Notes under the pieces: generated by a model | The model's database searches: none | What the model was told of the DNA's origin: nothing | What the model saw: the letters and a program-made list of their open reading frames with translations, nothing else | Origin: DAOULY01 sp034414595 | Lineage (GTDB): Bacteria; Chloroflexota; Dehalococcoidia; SZUA-161; JAUWZY01 | Assembly: GCA_034414595.1 (NCBI GenBank) | Contig: DAOULY010000002.1 | Span: 310,001 to 374,000 of the forward strand | Reading direction: 5' to 3' | DNA length: 64,000 bases | Program-made: the position numbers and the translations under genes | In this document: positions 24,114 to 32,588 of the stretch, one piece after another | How the letters are laid out: every line of letters starts with the position of its first letter | How positions within the stretch are numbered: position 1 is the stretch's first letter

Positions 24114-25958
24114 GTGAATAGCCAAACGATACGAAACAAGTTCGGATCCTTGTACCGTACCTTCTACGGTAGGTGTGACATAATCTGCAGTGCACCGACG
24201 TGCTTTTTCTGGACCGGTGATAGTCTAATCCAATATGGAATCCCGGCGTTGGTTCAGAAGTTGCCACTCAGGGTTTATGTAGGTCTCGAGAGCTCGGATG
24301 GTCTCGGGTTCACTTGGGGAACTTTTCGGATGTATGACCCAAGGAAGGACATGTTCATTGACTATGACTGCTTACAACCAGCTATGCAGCGGCTGATTAG
24401 CTGGCTCAACGACATGAAGAGGACATTTGGGAGTGGTGATGCAGCTAGCGCCGTCAAGATTCATGGTTTATCAGAGGTGCCGCTCGGCGCCGGAATTCCT
24501 CATGCCTCTGCGGTAGCGGGTGCAATGATGGCCTCCTTGGCGGCTTGCCTCATACTCGATTCGTCAAAGGTCGAAGCTAAACAATTGTCAGACTGTTGCC
24601 AGAGCCGAGGGTCACCGTTTGAAGACTTGTTTCGGCTATCTTGGAGATTAACCTTAGAGTTACAAAGCGGTTATTCATTATTGAACGGCGCTGATGCTTT
24701 TTGTGCACTCGTCCCGTCTTCTTATCCCCTGGTCTACATGAGCGAACCTCGCGTCATAGCACCCCGGGATAGTGCTATTCGACGCGCCGCCCTATATCCG
24801 AGTCCCAACAGCTATGAGGAAGTCAATAAAGCACATTATTGGGGGTGGCATATTGCTGATTTGGTTGAGTCGGCCCCGCCGTGGCATTGGCCCTTCGATT
24901 TCGGTCTCATTGATACCGGTTTGCCTAAGAGAACACTTGATGCTGTCCAAGCAAGTCTGGCTTTACCCTTTCTAATGCAAGATTTCGCTAGTTGGTACCG
25001 CATAAAGCTGGCCCCGCGTCTTCCGTCCGACAGACAACATTTCTTAACCTCCCGCACCAGCCCATCTCAATTAAGCGCCAAGATTTGGCAGACGCAGCTA
25101 CAGCCAGCAGCGGTGATGTCGCTACGTATGCTCTATACCCTGGTTAACATGCTCGAGCACGGTTTTCGAGAAGACAGAATTGTACTCCTCGCAACAGATA
25201 TAAACAAATATCAGTACTATCTAAACTCACTGGGCCTCTGCGACCGGGAAGTTGATGACGTAGCACATGAATTGAGGAAAGCATTACCGCCTGCCGTACG
25301 AGATAGAGTTGGGGTAAAACTGACGGGTACAGGAAAAGGTGGCGGGTTAGTCTTCGCCGGCCCCACTGGCGCCCTGCGTGATCTGTTAGGGCCATTTGTG
25401 AAAGAGCTACACTCTGGAGGTTTGCATTCGGCCGTAGTGGAATACGCCTCATGGCTTGACGGCTATGAACAAAATGGCCTGAGGATAGAGCAATGCGTGA
25501 GAGAGCAGCTTCTCAGCGCAAGTCTAGGGTCAGAATATATAAAAGCAGTGTCCTTGGAGGGGAATGGGAAACCTAAGACAAGGTTTATCTCGGAAGTCGA
25601 CATACCTCTGCTAGTTGACTCGTACGACTTGGTCGCTCTAGTCAGGACAAAAAGGCTCTATATTGCTGGCGATCAAATCAAGGGCAAAGACGGACTGCAC
25701 AGCGCAACCTATACGGCTAAACTACTCAGTTCGCTATTGAATAGCTCTCAGCTCAAGCTCCAGTCGCGCCAGTTTCCAACTGGTCACTCCTATAGTAATG
25801 AGAGCTTCGAGCTACAGGGCAAGATAGTTGGCCCACTTAAGCGGATCGTACAACAGCGAACGGGGAAGACGCTTAACCTCAAGGTGAGCACTACCCAGAA
25901 GAAGGTTTACCTAGAACTAGCCCCCTCTGCTGTGACGATTTGCGTAGTGGATAACTGA
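24114..25958 (+). CDS. GHMP-kinase-like protein with degenerate motifs and an added C-terminal domain
   Basis: 614 residues. The first ~440 follow the GHMP (mevalonate/galactokinase) fold: CSAPTCFFWTGDSLIQYGIPA corresponds to the N-terminal APGKxxLxGEHxxxxGxPA motif, LSEVPLGAGIPHASAVAGAM to the phosphate loop PxGAGLGSSAA, and VKLTGTGKGGGLVF to the C-terminal KLTGAGxGG. The first two are degraded (Gly-Lys and the GEH Glu are lost; GLGSS reads GIPHAS). Residues ~480-614 are a separate domain (YDLVALVRTKRLYIAGDQI, then SYSNESFELQGKIVGPLKRI) whose helix-plus-strand pattern could be winged-helix-like. The start is a GTG at 24114. It is divergent from the glycyl radical enzyme and the last gene before attR. 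A small-molecule kinase, or a sensor using a dead kinase domain, are both possible; function is unknown. Confidence 0.65.
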   Translation: MNSQTIRNKFGSLYRTFYGRCDIICSAPTCFFWTGDSLIQYGIPALVQKLPLRVYVGLESSDGLGFTWGTFRMYDPRKDMFIDYDCLQPAMQRLISWLNDMKRTFGSGDAASAVKIHGLSEVPLGAGIPHASAVAGAMMASLAACLILDSSKVEAKQLSDCCQSRGSPFEDLFRLSWRLTLELQSGYSLLNGADAFCALVPSSYPLVYMSEPRVIAPRDSAIRRAALYPSPNSYEEVNKAHYWGWHIADLVESAPPWHWPFDFGLIDTGLPKRTLDAVQASLALPFLMQDFASWYRIKLAPRLPSDRQHFLTSRTSPSQLSAKIWQTQLQPAAVMSLRMLYTLVNMLEHGFREDRIVLLATDINKYQYYLNSLGLCDREVDDVAHELRKALPPAVRDRVGVKLTGTGKGGGLVFAGPTGALRDLLGPFVKELHSGGLHSAVVEYASWLDGYEQNGLRIEQCVREQLLSASLGSEYIKAVSLEGNGKPKTRFISEVDIPLLVDSYDLVALVRTKRLYIAGDQIKGKDGLHSATYTAKLLSSLLNSSQLKLQSRQFPTGHSYSNESFELQGKIVGPLKRIVQQRTGKTLNLKVSTTQKKVYLELAPSAVTICVVDN

Positions 25959-26334
25959 TGTTGCCTGCCCCAGGTGGAGACCTCCATGCTGCCGGGTCTC
26001 TCCTCATTATTTGTATTGTATTTGCAGAATTGCACATTCTGTCAGATTGTTCAATTGAGGCTAACAATTGCTCGGAATGTTCAGCCCTTCAGGAGAGGCA
26101 TTGTTGCAGCGAGGCACTACCGCAACATTCTTGGTACAGGGCCAAGCGATTTGCGATATGCGGCATGCTGCCATTCTTCAGAACATGATAACTTTTTCAA
26201 CCGCTTCACAAGAAAAAATGAAGCGGGTCTGAAGTTTTTGATTTATCATTTTCACCATATTAAAATTTATCTGAAAACAGGAAAAGGGCTGAAAAACCAG
26301 TTACTGAAAAGATGAAAAATCAATGGATAAAGGC

Positions 26335-26411
26335 TGTTCTGAAATCTTCATGCTGAAGGCCTTCTGATGACTTCACGCTGAAGTCTGTTCTGAAGGCTTC
26401 ATGCTGAAGGC
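26335..26411. repeat. Three tandem 25-26-bp hairpin units
   Basis: Units at 26335-26360, 26361-26385 and 26386-26411 share a core CTTCAYGCTGAAG, each itself an inverted repeat with a 3-nt loop (TGC or CGC); the middle unit has the compensating pair ACTTCA/TGAAGT. The compensated differences suggest the hairpins, not the letters, are conserved. There are no spacers, so this is not a CRISPR array. Confidence 0.7.
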
Positions 26412-26471
26412 TACACCTAAGGGTTACACAATAGGAGTGATGAAGACCCTGGCGATGGTAACCGCTTCAAA

Positions 26472-26609
26472 CTACGACTTGACCTTGTTATTTCGGTGGT
26501 GGATGCCTCTCACTGCCAGCGGCTGAGATCGCCCAGCCGAGCTATCGAGTAACTTGAGTCCCTCAGGCGCCAGGTGACCGCCACAGTATGGGCATGCCCA
26601 GTCGTCCAT
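26472..26609 (-). CDS. Hypothetical 45-residue protein with one CPYC knuckle
   Basis: A short minus-strand frame beginning DDWACPYCGGHLAPEGL and ending in a basic tail. One CxxC pair is present, with HL after it and HH near the C-terminus, so a small zinc-binding fold is conceivable. No clear ribosome binding site is seen. It lies just inside the right end of the island, upstream of the hairpin repeats. It could equally be a fortuitous frame or the remnant of a larger gene. I do not recognise it. Confidence 0.25.
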   Translation of the reverse strand: MDDWACPYCGGHLAPEGLKLLDSSAGRSQPLAVRGIHHRNNKVKS

Positions 26610-26634
26610 TATGTGTGATCTCAGGAACAAAAAA

Positions 26635-26654
26635 GCTAACAAATAGCTAACGGA
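26635..26654. repeat. Paired GCTAAC sites, candidate integrase arm-binding sites (right)
   Basis: GCTAAC at 26635-26640 and 26646-26651, period 11, followed by CGGA. The 20 bp match the left-end pair at 1210-1229 with two mismatches, in the same orientation. It lies about 117 bp inside the attR core. Confidence 0.45.
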
Positions 26655-26770
26655 CGCAGCGGGACGGGATGGCACCAGATGGCATTTTAGCTTCAAAATG
26701 GCCTTCCGTCGGCTGACACAAAAGTTCTAATTTGAATGTAAAAGGACTCTTTGGGACACCCACTGGCAAA

Positions 26771-26809
26771 TTTCAAGACCGCCACCATAGACCTCTCGGT
26801 CACCCCTCC
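26771..26809. repeat. attR core: 39-bp tRNA-Ser 5'-half fragment
   Basis: Exact copy of 1106-1144. It contains the tRNA-Ser 5' acceptor strand, D-arm and anticodon stem up to the loop, but no 3' half, so it cannot give a tRNA. It marks the right boundary of the island; sequence further right is the ancestral upstream flank of the tRNA gene. Confidence 0.9.
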
Positions 26810-26818
26810 CAGATTCGA

Positions 26819-26848
26819 ATTATACCGTAGTCCTGCGGAGAAGTCCAA
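26819..26848 (-). promoter_or_regulatory. Probable original tRNA-Ser promoter, now orphaned
   Basis: On the minus strand a perfect TATAAT (26819-26824) ends 9 nt before the 5' end of the tRNA fragment. TTGGAC (26843-26848) lies 18 nt upstream of it. This is just where a tRNA promoter should be, which supports integration having split the tRNA from its own promoter. It would now transcribe a 39-nt tRNA 5' half into island DNA. Confidence 0.6.
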
Positions 26849-27053
26849 GGCTGCTAACACTTCGCTAATGCACCGCTTGGTGTATACAAGATGCCCAAAT
26901 TCGCTCATAGAGCCGAGCCTATGGCAAGAGGCCAACCTTGAGGAAGAAATCGGCAGATATATCAGGAAAGCGTAGGTGTTCTCGCAGGAGCAGGCATTGT
27001 TGATGATATAGGCGTCCCTGGCTGAGGCACTGGCTACTAAAGATGCGGGACGC

Positions 27054-28583
27054 TCACGGCTCATCTTGCCGCGGGACCGAAATGCCATGTGAACTCGGGG
27101 GAACACAGTAGGTCTCGACAACCTTGCGGAAATGGAATCCATAGATTGCCAGGGTTATGAAGAGAGGGAAAGAACGAGGCCTTCCCCACAACGTCGAAAG
27201 GAGGAGTTTCCAGTAGTATCTTCTTCCCTTTTCCTTAACACCCAAGAACCACATTGATCTGGTAAAGGCCTTGAAGTGATGAACCTGAAGCTGGGACACC
27301 TTTAATTGACGTGGCTTGTATTCTCTTAACAATGTCCGAACCCGCTCATAATAGCGTTTGGGTGAATAGATTGTCTGGAGTACTCTGTTATAGCCGTTGA
27401 TGAGAGTTTCGTAGTTCATTTTGGGAATGAAGTTGATTGAGCAGTCTGTATTATCTCCAGAGGTATCATTAAGCAGACGCTTCTCCTTTTTCAGACGGCG
27501 GTAGAGTGCCGTTCCACGGGGCGCATTCAGCAAACCAACCATTGCCGTGACGATTCCGCTTCTTTGGATGAAATCGATCTGGGTTTCAAAAATGGAAGGC
27601 GGGTCATTATCAAAGCCTACGATAAACCCTCCCTGCACCTCCAAACCATGGTTCTGAATCTTCCTAACATCAGCGGCTAGGTCGCGGTTCCTATTCTGCC
27701 CCTTGCCACATTCCACCAGACTCTCACTAACCGGCGTTTCAATGCCCACAAATACGGTATTAAAGCCGGCTTCAGCCATCAATCTCATAAGCTCTTCATC
27801 ATCAGACAGGTTAATGGATGCCTCCGTATATAGCGAAAAGGGGTGGTTCCTCTCTTTCATCCAGGTGATTACTGGAGGCAGGACTTCTGCTTTTAGTCTC
27901 CTCTTATTCCCGATAAAATTGTCGTCCACAACAAAGACTGGGCCTCGCCAGCCAAGATTGTACAAGGCACCTAATTCTCCGAGAAATTGGCCTTCATCTT
28001 TTGTCCTGGGCACACGCCCATTAAGGGCGACGATCTCGCAAAATTCGCAATTAAAAGGACAGCCCCGGGAGTACTGAAGGCTCAGCGAAGAGTATTGCTT
28101 TATGTCAACAAGCTTCCAGCTTGGTATCGGAGTCCTCGTTATATCTGGCCGTTCATCCGAAGCGTAAACATGTTTGGCATATCCCTTCTTCAAATCTGCC
28201 AAGAAGGGCGGAAGTGTAACTTCGGCCTCGCCGAGCACAAAGTGGTCTACTCCATCGAAATCTTCATAACCCATTGTAAAAAGGGGGCCGCCAGCAACAA
28301 TCCCGACATTGATCTTCTTACATCTCCTGATAACATCGTTTACTGAATCCCTCTGTATATCCATCGCGCCAATAAACACGAAATCAGCCCAACTAAGGTC
28401 CTCATCTCTCAGTGACGTTATGTTCATATCTACAAGCTTCTTCTCCCACTCCTCCGGAAGCATCGCCGCTACAGTCAACAAGCCCAGCGGGGGCAGAGAG
28501 GCTTTCTTGGAGATGAATCTCAAAGCATGCTTAAAACTCCAGAAGGTGTCCGGGTACTTTGGGTAAACAAGAAGTATTTTCAA
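27054..28583 (-). CDS. B12-binding-domain radical SAM protein (DUF4070 type)
   Basis: 509-residue class B-like radical SAM protein. The N-terminal ~140 residues form the cobalamin-binding Rossmann-like domain (LLVYPKYPDTFW, then SLPPLGLLTVAAMLP, GIVAGGPLFT). The radical SAM core follows with YSRGCPFNCEFCEI (CxxxCxxC) near residue 175, and a C-terminal DUF4070-like extension (RYYERVRTLLREYKP). Relatives include hopanoid C-2 methylase and many uncharacterised putative methyltransferases. The usual reaction is methyl transfer or rearrangement on an unactivated carbon; the substrate here is unknown and a lipid is only a family-based guess. The start is TTG at 28583 (KILLVYPKYP) with GAGGAG 6 nt upstream. 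It is the first gene right of the island and is on the minus strand like the zinc-ribbon gene upstream, separated from it by a hairpin. Confidence 0.85.
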   Translation of the reverse strand: MKILLVYPKYPDTFWSFKHALRFISKKASLPPLGLLTVAAMLPEEWEKKLVDMNITSLRDEDLSWADFVFIGAMDIQRDSVNDVIRRCKKINVGIVAGGPLFTMGYEDFDGVDHFVLGEAEVTLPPFLADLKKGYAKHVYASDERPDITRTPIPSWKLVDIKQYSSLSLQYSRGCPFNCEFCEIVALNGRVPRTKDEGQFLGELGALYNLGWRGPVFVVDDNFIGNKRRLKAEVLPPVITWMKERNHPFSLYTEASINLSDDEELMRLMAEAGFNTVFVGIETPVSESLVECGKGQNRNRDLAADVRKIQNHGLEVQGGFIVGFDNDPPSIFETQIDFIQRSGIVTAMVGLLNAPRGTALYRRLKKEKRLLNDTSGDNTDCSINFIPKMNYETLINGYNRVLQTIYSPKRYYERVRTLLREYKPRQLKVSQLQVHHFKAFTRSMWFLGVKEKGRRYYWKLLLSTLWGRPRSFPLFITLAIYGFHFRKVVETYCVPPSSHGISVPRQDEP

Positions 28584-28677
28584 CCCAAGCTCCTCACCTA
28601 TTCCAATAACAAGAGTAGCTCTTGTAGCAACAGGCTTTCTCTATTTTCAACTCCTGGGACCCGTCCGTTATAGAACT

Positions 28678-28709
28678 AGAGGAGGCCGGGACCAATCCCA
28701 GCCTCCTCT
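28678..28709 (-). terminator. Stem-loop between the zinc-ribbon gene and the radical SAM gene
   Basis: 14-bp stem (AGAGGAGGCYGGGA against TCCCRGCCTCCTCT, one mismatch) with a 4-nt loop, about 20 bp after the stop of the zinc-ribbon gene on the minus strand. There is no good U-tract behind it, so it is either a weak terminator or an mRNA-end stabiliser. Confidence 0.5.
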
Positions 28710-28730
28710 GATAGATCGTGGTCAGATTAC

Positions 28731-29051
28731 TTATCGGTTGCTCACGTTGCTCAACCTGACCTTATTGTAGCAATCGCTGCAATAGACCGGTCTGCCATCT
28801 CGAGGCTCGAACGGTACTTGCGTCTCGATGCCGCATTCAGCACACACTGCGGGGAACATCTCACGACTGTGCCCGTAGCCGCTGGATCTGCTATTTCCAT
28901 AGCGCTGCGCTTTTCTCGCTTGGCGACAGGACGGACAGCGCTTAGGCTCATTGGTATAGCCTTTAGAAGCAAAAAATTCTTGCTCCTCGGCGCTGAATGT
29001 GAAAGTAACCCCACAATCAAGACATTGTAGAGATTTGTCCACAAAGCCCAT
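28731..29051 (-). CDS. Zinc-ribbon domain protein (CxxC...CxxC, twice)
   Basis: 106-residue small protein made of two zinc-ribbon units. The first is LQCLDCGVTFTFSAEEQEFF ... KRCPSCRQARK, the second AVCAECGIETQVPFEP ... VYCSDCYNKVR. They are linked by a Gly/Ser-rich stretch (GNSRSSGYGHSRE). The FTFSAEEQEFFASKG segment is the known probable zinc-ribbon (zf-like) family common in Chloroflexota and other environmental bacteria. Function is unknown; nucleic acid binding or a stress role is often supposed. AGGAGGTCATCCA lies before the ATG. It is monocistronic in appearance, followed by a stem-loop. Confidence 0.85.
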   Translation of the reverse strand: MGFVDKSLQCLDCGVTFTFSAEEQEFFASKGYTNEPKRCPSCRQARKAQRYGNSRSSGYGHSREMFPAVCAECGIETQVPFEPRDGRPVYCSDCYNKVRLSNVSNR

Positions 29052-29512
29052 TGGATGACCTCCTTTCCTATGTATTTGGCTAAAGCTCAGTCATCCAAAG
29101 CCTGTGGACTACGTACGGGGAAATCAACAGGGTTGGTAGCCTGGGATATTAACCAAAACGCAGTATACACTAATATTTGTTTTCTGTCAAGTAAAAGCGC
29201 AGGCCATTGGGATTTGATTTCACTAGCCCCCGGGCCAGTGTATCATATATCTAAGTGAGCGCCATTCTGGGGTATTGTGGTGCATATTGCAGGCCAATGG
29301 GTCAAGCTGCACAAGGCATTAGAGCAACTATTATGCTATGAGGCATACGATTGGGGGATTTGCAGATTTAAAGCTGGTTATTAGTTGCTCTCGCGAGAAT
29401 TTCATGTCTGGACACAACCGGTTGGCAGGCGTATGATACCATCCGGTAGGAGCAGAGTTGCCCCATTGCAAGTCTAAATGTCGGGTGAAGCTGTTCGGAG
29501 AAAGGGGGCGCT
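29052..29512. other. Intergenic region, nothing recognised
   Basis: About 460 bp between divergent genes (zinc-ribbon on the left, phosphatase-like on the right). It must hold both promoters, but I find no consensus pair, repeat or RNA gene in it. Confidence 0.4.
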
Positions 29513-30088
29513 ATGGCTAAGTCAGTGGTCTTCATCTGTGCCTTCAACAAAGGTCGCAGTGTAGCTTCAGAATATATCCTCCGCCACCTGCTTAAGAAGC
29601 GAGATGAGAAGCTTGCTCAGCAGGTTAAGGTTTCCTCCGCCGGGCTTCTCATCAAGCAGGATATAACCTACCTGAAACAGTATGGTAGGCCTGCCCCCAA
29701 GCCTGCCTTCGGTAAAGAGTGCTATGGAAACCTGGTCAAACTGCTGTTGAAACGAGGGATAGATATCTCCGACTACAGGTCAAAGGGCCTTACCAGGCCA
29801 ATAGTGGAGGAAGCAGACCTTATCATCGTCTCCGAGGAATACCCTCCTGTCAGAAAAGCAGCCATCTCCACCTTTTGGCCCTTTGCCAAGGACAAGGTCT
29901 TCACCTGGAGAGAATTCGTCGAGGCCGAGGTGGAAGGCGAATATCTGCCCACTGAAGACCCCCATCCCCCTTCTGACGGCAGTGCTTCCTTGGACTATAC
30001 CATGGAGTACTGGGAGCAGTGCCTTGCTGAGATAGAGGGATACATGGCGCAGAAAATGGACAAATTCCTCAGCTACCTGGGAATCTGA
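29513..30088 (+). CDS. Low-molecular-weight protein-tyrosine phosphatase / arsenate reductase-like protein
   Basis: 191 residues of the LMW-PTPase fold. The P-loop lies at the N-terminus: VVFICAFNKGRSVASEY, i.e. Cys-x5-Arg-Ser, the same layout as LMW-PTPs and ArsC-type arsenate reductases. The general-acid Asp-Pro motif is probably EDPHPP near residue 150. The later Cys pair of thioredoxin-coupled arsenate reductases is not evident, so a phosphatase is favoured. An insertion around residues 60-80 makes it longer than the usual 140-160. GGGGGCG precedes the ATG. It stands alone between a divergent zinc-ribbon gene and the sensor-kinase cassettes, so context gives no substrate. Confidence 0.75.
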   Translation: MAKSVVFICAFNKGRSVASEYILRHLLKKRDEKLAQQVKVSSAGLLIKQDITYLKQYGRPAPKPAFGKECYGNLVKLLLKRGIDISDYRSKGLTRPIVEEADLIIVSEEYPPVRKAAISTFWPFAKDKVFTWREFVEAEVEGEYLPTEDPHPPSDGSASLDYTMEYWEQCLAEIEGYMAQKMDKFLSYLGI

Positions 30089-30584
30089 GCAGTCTCTTGG
30101 CATCTCCTTTCTGCTGGCAAATTCAACGCGGCTTCCTTAAGGGAATAGCAGAAGTTAAGGAACGATGATTCGGGGAAGATAGGAACATCATAGAGGAGAG
30201 GGGCCGCTATAAGCCACATGGGTTATGCTGGAAGGCTGTTTATCGTGCAATTCAAACTCTATTCCAGCTTCCTCAATAGGTCTCTGAAGGCGTCATCGGC
30301 ATACTTGCCAAAGGTTAAAATCGCTTTATCTTGGCATTGGCAAGCATTTTCAAACAGAGTATGCATGGCTTTTGAGGTTCAGACGAGGTAGGAAAGCACT
30401 ACTGGAGATAGTACCGAAGTCATATTGACTGTGCCTAATGGCCATGTTGTAGGCTTAAAGGAGAGAAACTGCGTAATAAGCGCTATCGCTATAGACTGCG
30501 CATCATCGGCACTGGTGTTGTTTGGGCACTGGTGTTGTTTGGCCTGCTAACTAGAGTGGTACCTGTTTTGCGAGATACATAGTA

Positions 30585-32588
30585 ATGAAAGACGAAGGTA
30601 AGACAAAGGGACAACTCATAGGTGAAATGGTGGGGGAACGACAGCGGATTGCTGAATTGAAAAAATCGGCTGCCCCTCCCATAGAAGGTGAGCGTGGCGC
30701 AGGGATTGACATCGGACCAGGGGTCCTCGAGATCCTGGACGCTCTCCCCTTCTATGTATTGTTGGTCGATGCTGGTCATCACATCTTGCTGGCCAACAAG
30801 GCGGTGGGCCGGGATCTGGGGTTGGATCCGGAGGACATCATCAGCGGTTACTGCCCCAAGGTGGTGAATGAGCTCGACGAGCCCTTCTACGGCCGTCCGC
30901 TGGAAGAAGCTGCAGAGAAAGGCCATGCTATTAAACGGGAATTTTTCGATCCTCGCCGGGGACGGTGGATGCAGTCGGGGGTCTACCCGATGGGACTACG
31001 GACCCAAGACGGCCGAGAGGTCTTCCTCCACATGAGCCGCGATATAACTGAGAGAAAGCGGATGGATGAGGAACGGGCGAGTTCAGAGGAGAGGCTAAGG
31101 ATACTGTTTGAATTCGCACCTAACGCTTACTGTTTGAGCGACCTAAAAGGTACTCTCATCGATAGTAATAGAGCTGCTGAGGAAATAACGGGCTACAGCA
31201 GAGATGAATTAGTCGGAAAGAACTTCTTGCAGTTGAGGCTGCTCCCTGTAAGCCAAATTCCCAAAGCGAAAGCGCTCTTAGCCAGAAATGCTCTAGGGCA
31301 GCCCACCGGGCCAGATGAGTTTACTCTTACTCGTAAAGAGGGCACTCAGGTACAAATCGAAATAAGAACATTACCGGTGAAGATCGAGGGTAAGACTCTG
31401 GTGTTGGTGATTGCTCGCGACATCACCGGGCGCAAGCGGTCAGAGGAGGAATTGCAGGAGAGTGAAGCTCGATATCGTGATTTATTCGAGAACGCCCATG
31501 ATATGATCCAAAGCGTTGCGCTGGATGGTCATTTTATCTTCGCGAATCGGGCTTGGCTGGAAACATTGGGGTATACTGAGGCAGATCTTCCGAATCTGAA
31601 CTTATTCGAAATCATTGCTCCGGAATCACTACCACATTGCCAGGAAATGTTTGCCAAGGTTATGGCTGGGGAATGTGTAAAAAATGTTGAAGCCACCTTC
31701 GTCGCTAAAGATGGTAGACGGATTCAAGTGGAGGGAAATGCGACCGTGCGTCGCATAGGTGACAAAGTGGTCGCAACTCAAGGCATATTTAACGATATCA
31801 CCGAGCGTAAGCGGGCGCAGGAGCAACTCAAGGATTATTCAGAGAAGCTGGAGGCGATGGTAGAAGAGAGGACCCGGGAATTAGAGGATGCTCACAAGAA
31901 GCTAGTCCAGGCCGAGAAGTTCGCAACCATAGGCGAGCTGGCGGGCAGTGTGGCCCACGAACTGCGCAATCCCCAGGCGGCCGTTAAGGCGGCGACCTAT
32001 TTCCTCAGAATGAAGCTGGCGGAGGCTGCGGACGATAAAGTGACCAAGCACCTGGACATACTGGACAAGGAGGTCGATGCTTGTGATGAGATCATTCGCA
32101 GGCTCTTAGGTTTCTCGGAGCCAGGCAAGCCCGAGTTTGAAAAAGTTGACATTGACCAGGTAGTATTGAAAGCTGTGCAGACAACTACGCCACCTCAGAA
32201 CGTGGAGATCTCCACCAGCTTGGAGGGAAATCTGCGTCCGGTGATGGCGGATGCAGGTCAGTTGGAACGGGTTTTGTCCAGCATGATCACTAACTCGTTG
32301 CAGGCCATGCCTGATGGAGGCAAACTCTCTCTCAGCACCAGCCAAAAGGACAGCTTCATTGAGGTAAGGGTGGCCGATTCGGGGGTAGGCATCCTGGCAG
32401 AGAACTTGAATAAGGTCTTTGAGCCGCTGTTCACTACCAAGGCCAAGGGTGTGGGCCTGGGGCTGGCATTAGCCAAGAGGCTGATAGAGAGGCAGGGTGG
32501 AGCTATCGAGGTTGAGAGCCAGGTTGGGAAAGGCACCACGTTCACAGTCAAGCTTCCAGTTGCCAGCGAGGAGGTTGGGGATCCGTGA
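30585..32588 (+). CDS. Cytoplasmic PAS-domain sensor histidine kinase
   Basis: 667 residues with no membrane segment. It has three PAS domains in tandem (about residues 45-150, 165-285 and 290-410, each ending in a DITERKR/DITGRKR-type PAC motif), a coiled-coil linker (YSEKLEAMVEERTRELEDAHKK), HisKA with the phospho-accepting His in VAHELRNPQAA near residue 463, and HATPase_c with N-box VLSSMITNSLQAMP, VADSGVGI, PLFTTKAKGVGLGLALAK and GKGTTFTVKLP. All kinase boxes are intact. Its stop overlaps the GTG of the receiver gene (GTGA), so the two are translationally coupled. The kinase core and receiver are near twins of those at 33769-36308, but the sensor half is not. The ligand of the PAS domains is unknown. 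Confidence 0.92.
   Translation: MKDEGKTKGQLIGEMVGERQRIAELKKSAAPPIEGERGAGIDIGPGVLEILDALPFYVLLVDAGHHILLANKAVGRDLGLDPEDIISGYCPKVVNELDEPFYGRPLEEAAEKGHAIKREFFDPRRGRWMQSGVYPMGLRTQDGREVFLHMSRDITERKRMDEERASSEERLRILFEFAPNAYCLSDLKGTLIDSNRAAEEITGYSRDELVGKNFLQLRLLPVSQIPKAKALLARNALGQPTGPDEFTLTRKEGTQVQIEIRTLPVKIEGKTLVLVIARDITGRKRSEEELQESEARYRDLFENAHDMIQSVALDGHFIFANRAWLETLGYTEADLPNLNLFEIIAPESLPHCQEMFAKVMAGECVKNVEATFVAKDGRRIQVEGNATVRRIGDKVVATQGIFNDITERKRAQEQLKDYSEKLEAMVEERTRELEDAHKKLVQAEKFATIGELAGSVAHELRNPQAAVKAATYFLRMKLAEAADDKVTKHLDILDKEVDACDEIIRRLLGFSEPGKPEFEKVDIDQVVLKAVQTTTPPQNVEISTSLEGNLRPVMADAGQLERVLSSMITNSLQAMPDGGKLSLSTSQKDSFIEVRVADSGVGILAENLNKVFEPLFTTKAKGVGLGLALAKRLIERQGGAIEVESQVGKGTTFTVKLPVASEEVGDP

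Larger units (their letters stand above)
25959..27053. other. Right end of the island: long, mostly non-coding stretch
   Basis: Contains in order: AT-rich sequence with no supported gene, three tandem short hairpins (26335-26411), a doubtful 45-codon zinc-ribbon frame (26472-26609), a paired GCTAAC site (26635-26654), the attR core (26771-26809), and the orphaned tRNA promoter (26819-26848). Then follows a segment (about 26855-26930) similar to one at about 33090-33150. The minus-strand frame at 26693-27142 runs through the att site and looks fortuitous. Confidence 0.5.

Noticed and set aside
26335..26411. CRISPR array
   Set aside because: The three units are contiguous, have no spacers of regular length, and no cas genes are in the window.
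26771..26809. A second tRNA-Ser gene
   Set aside because: Only the 5' half is present; there is no variable arm, T-arm or 3' acceptor strand. It is the attR copy.
26693..27142. 149-codon frame across the right attachment site
   Set aside because: It reads through the tRNA fragment and its promoter, overlaps the end of the radical SAM gene and has no motif.
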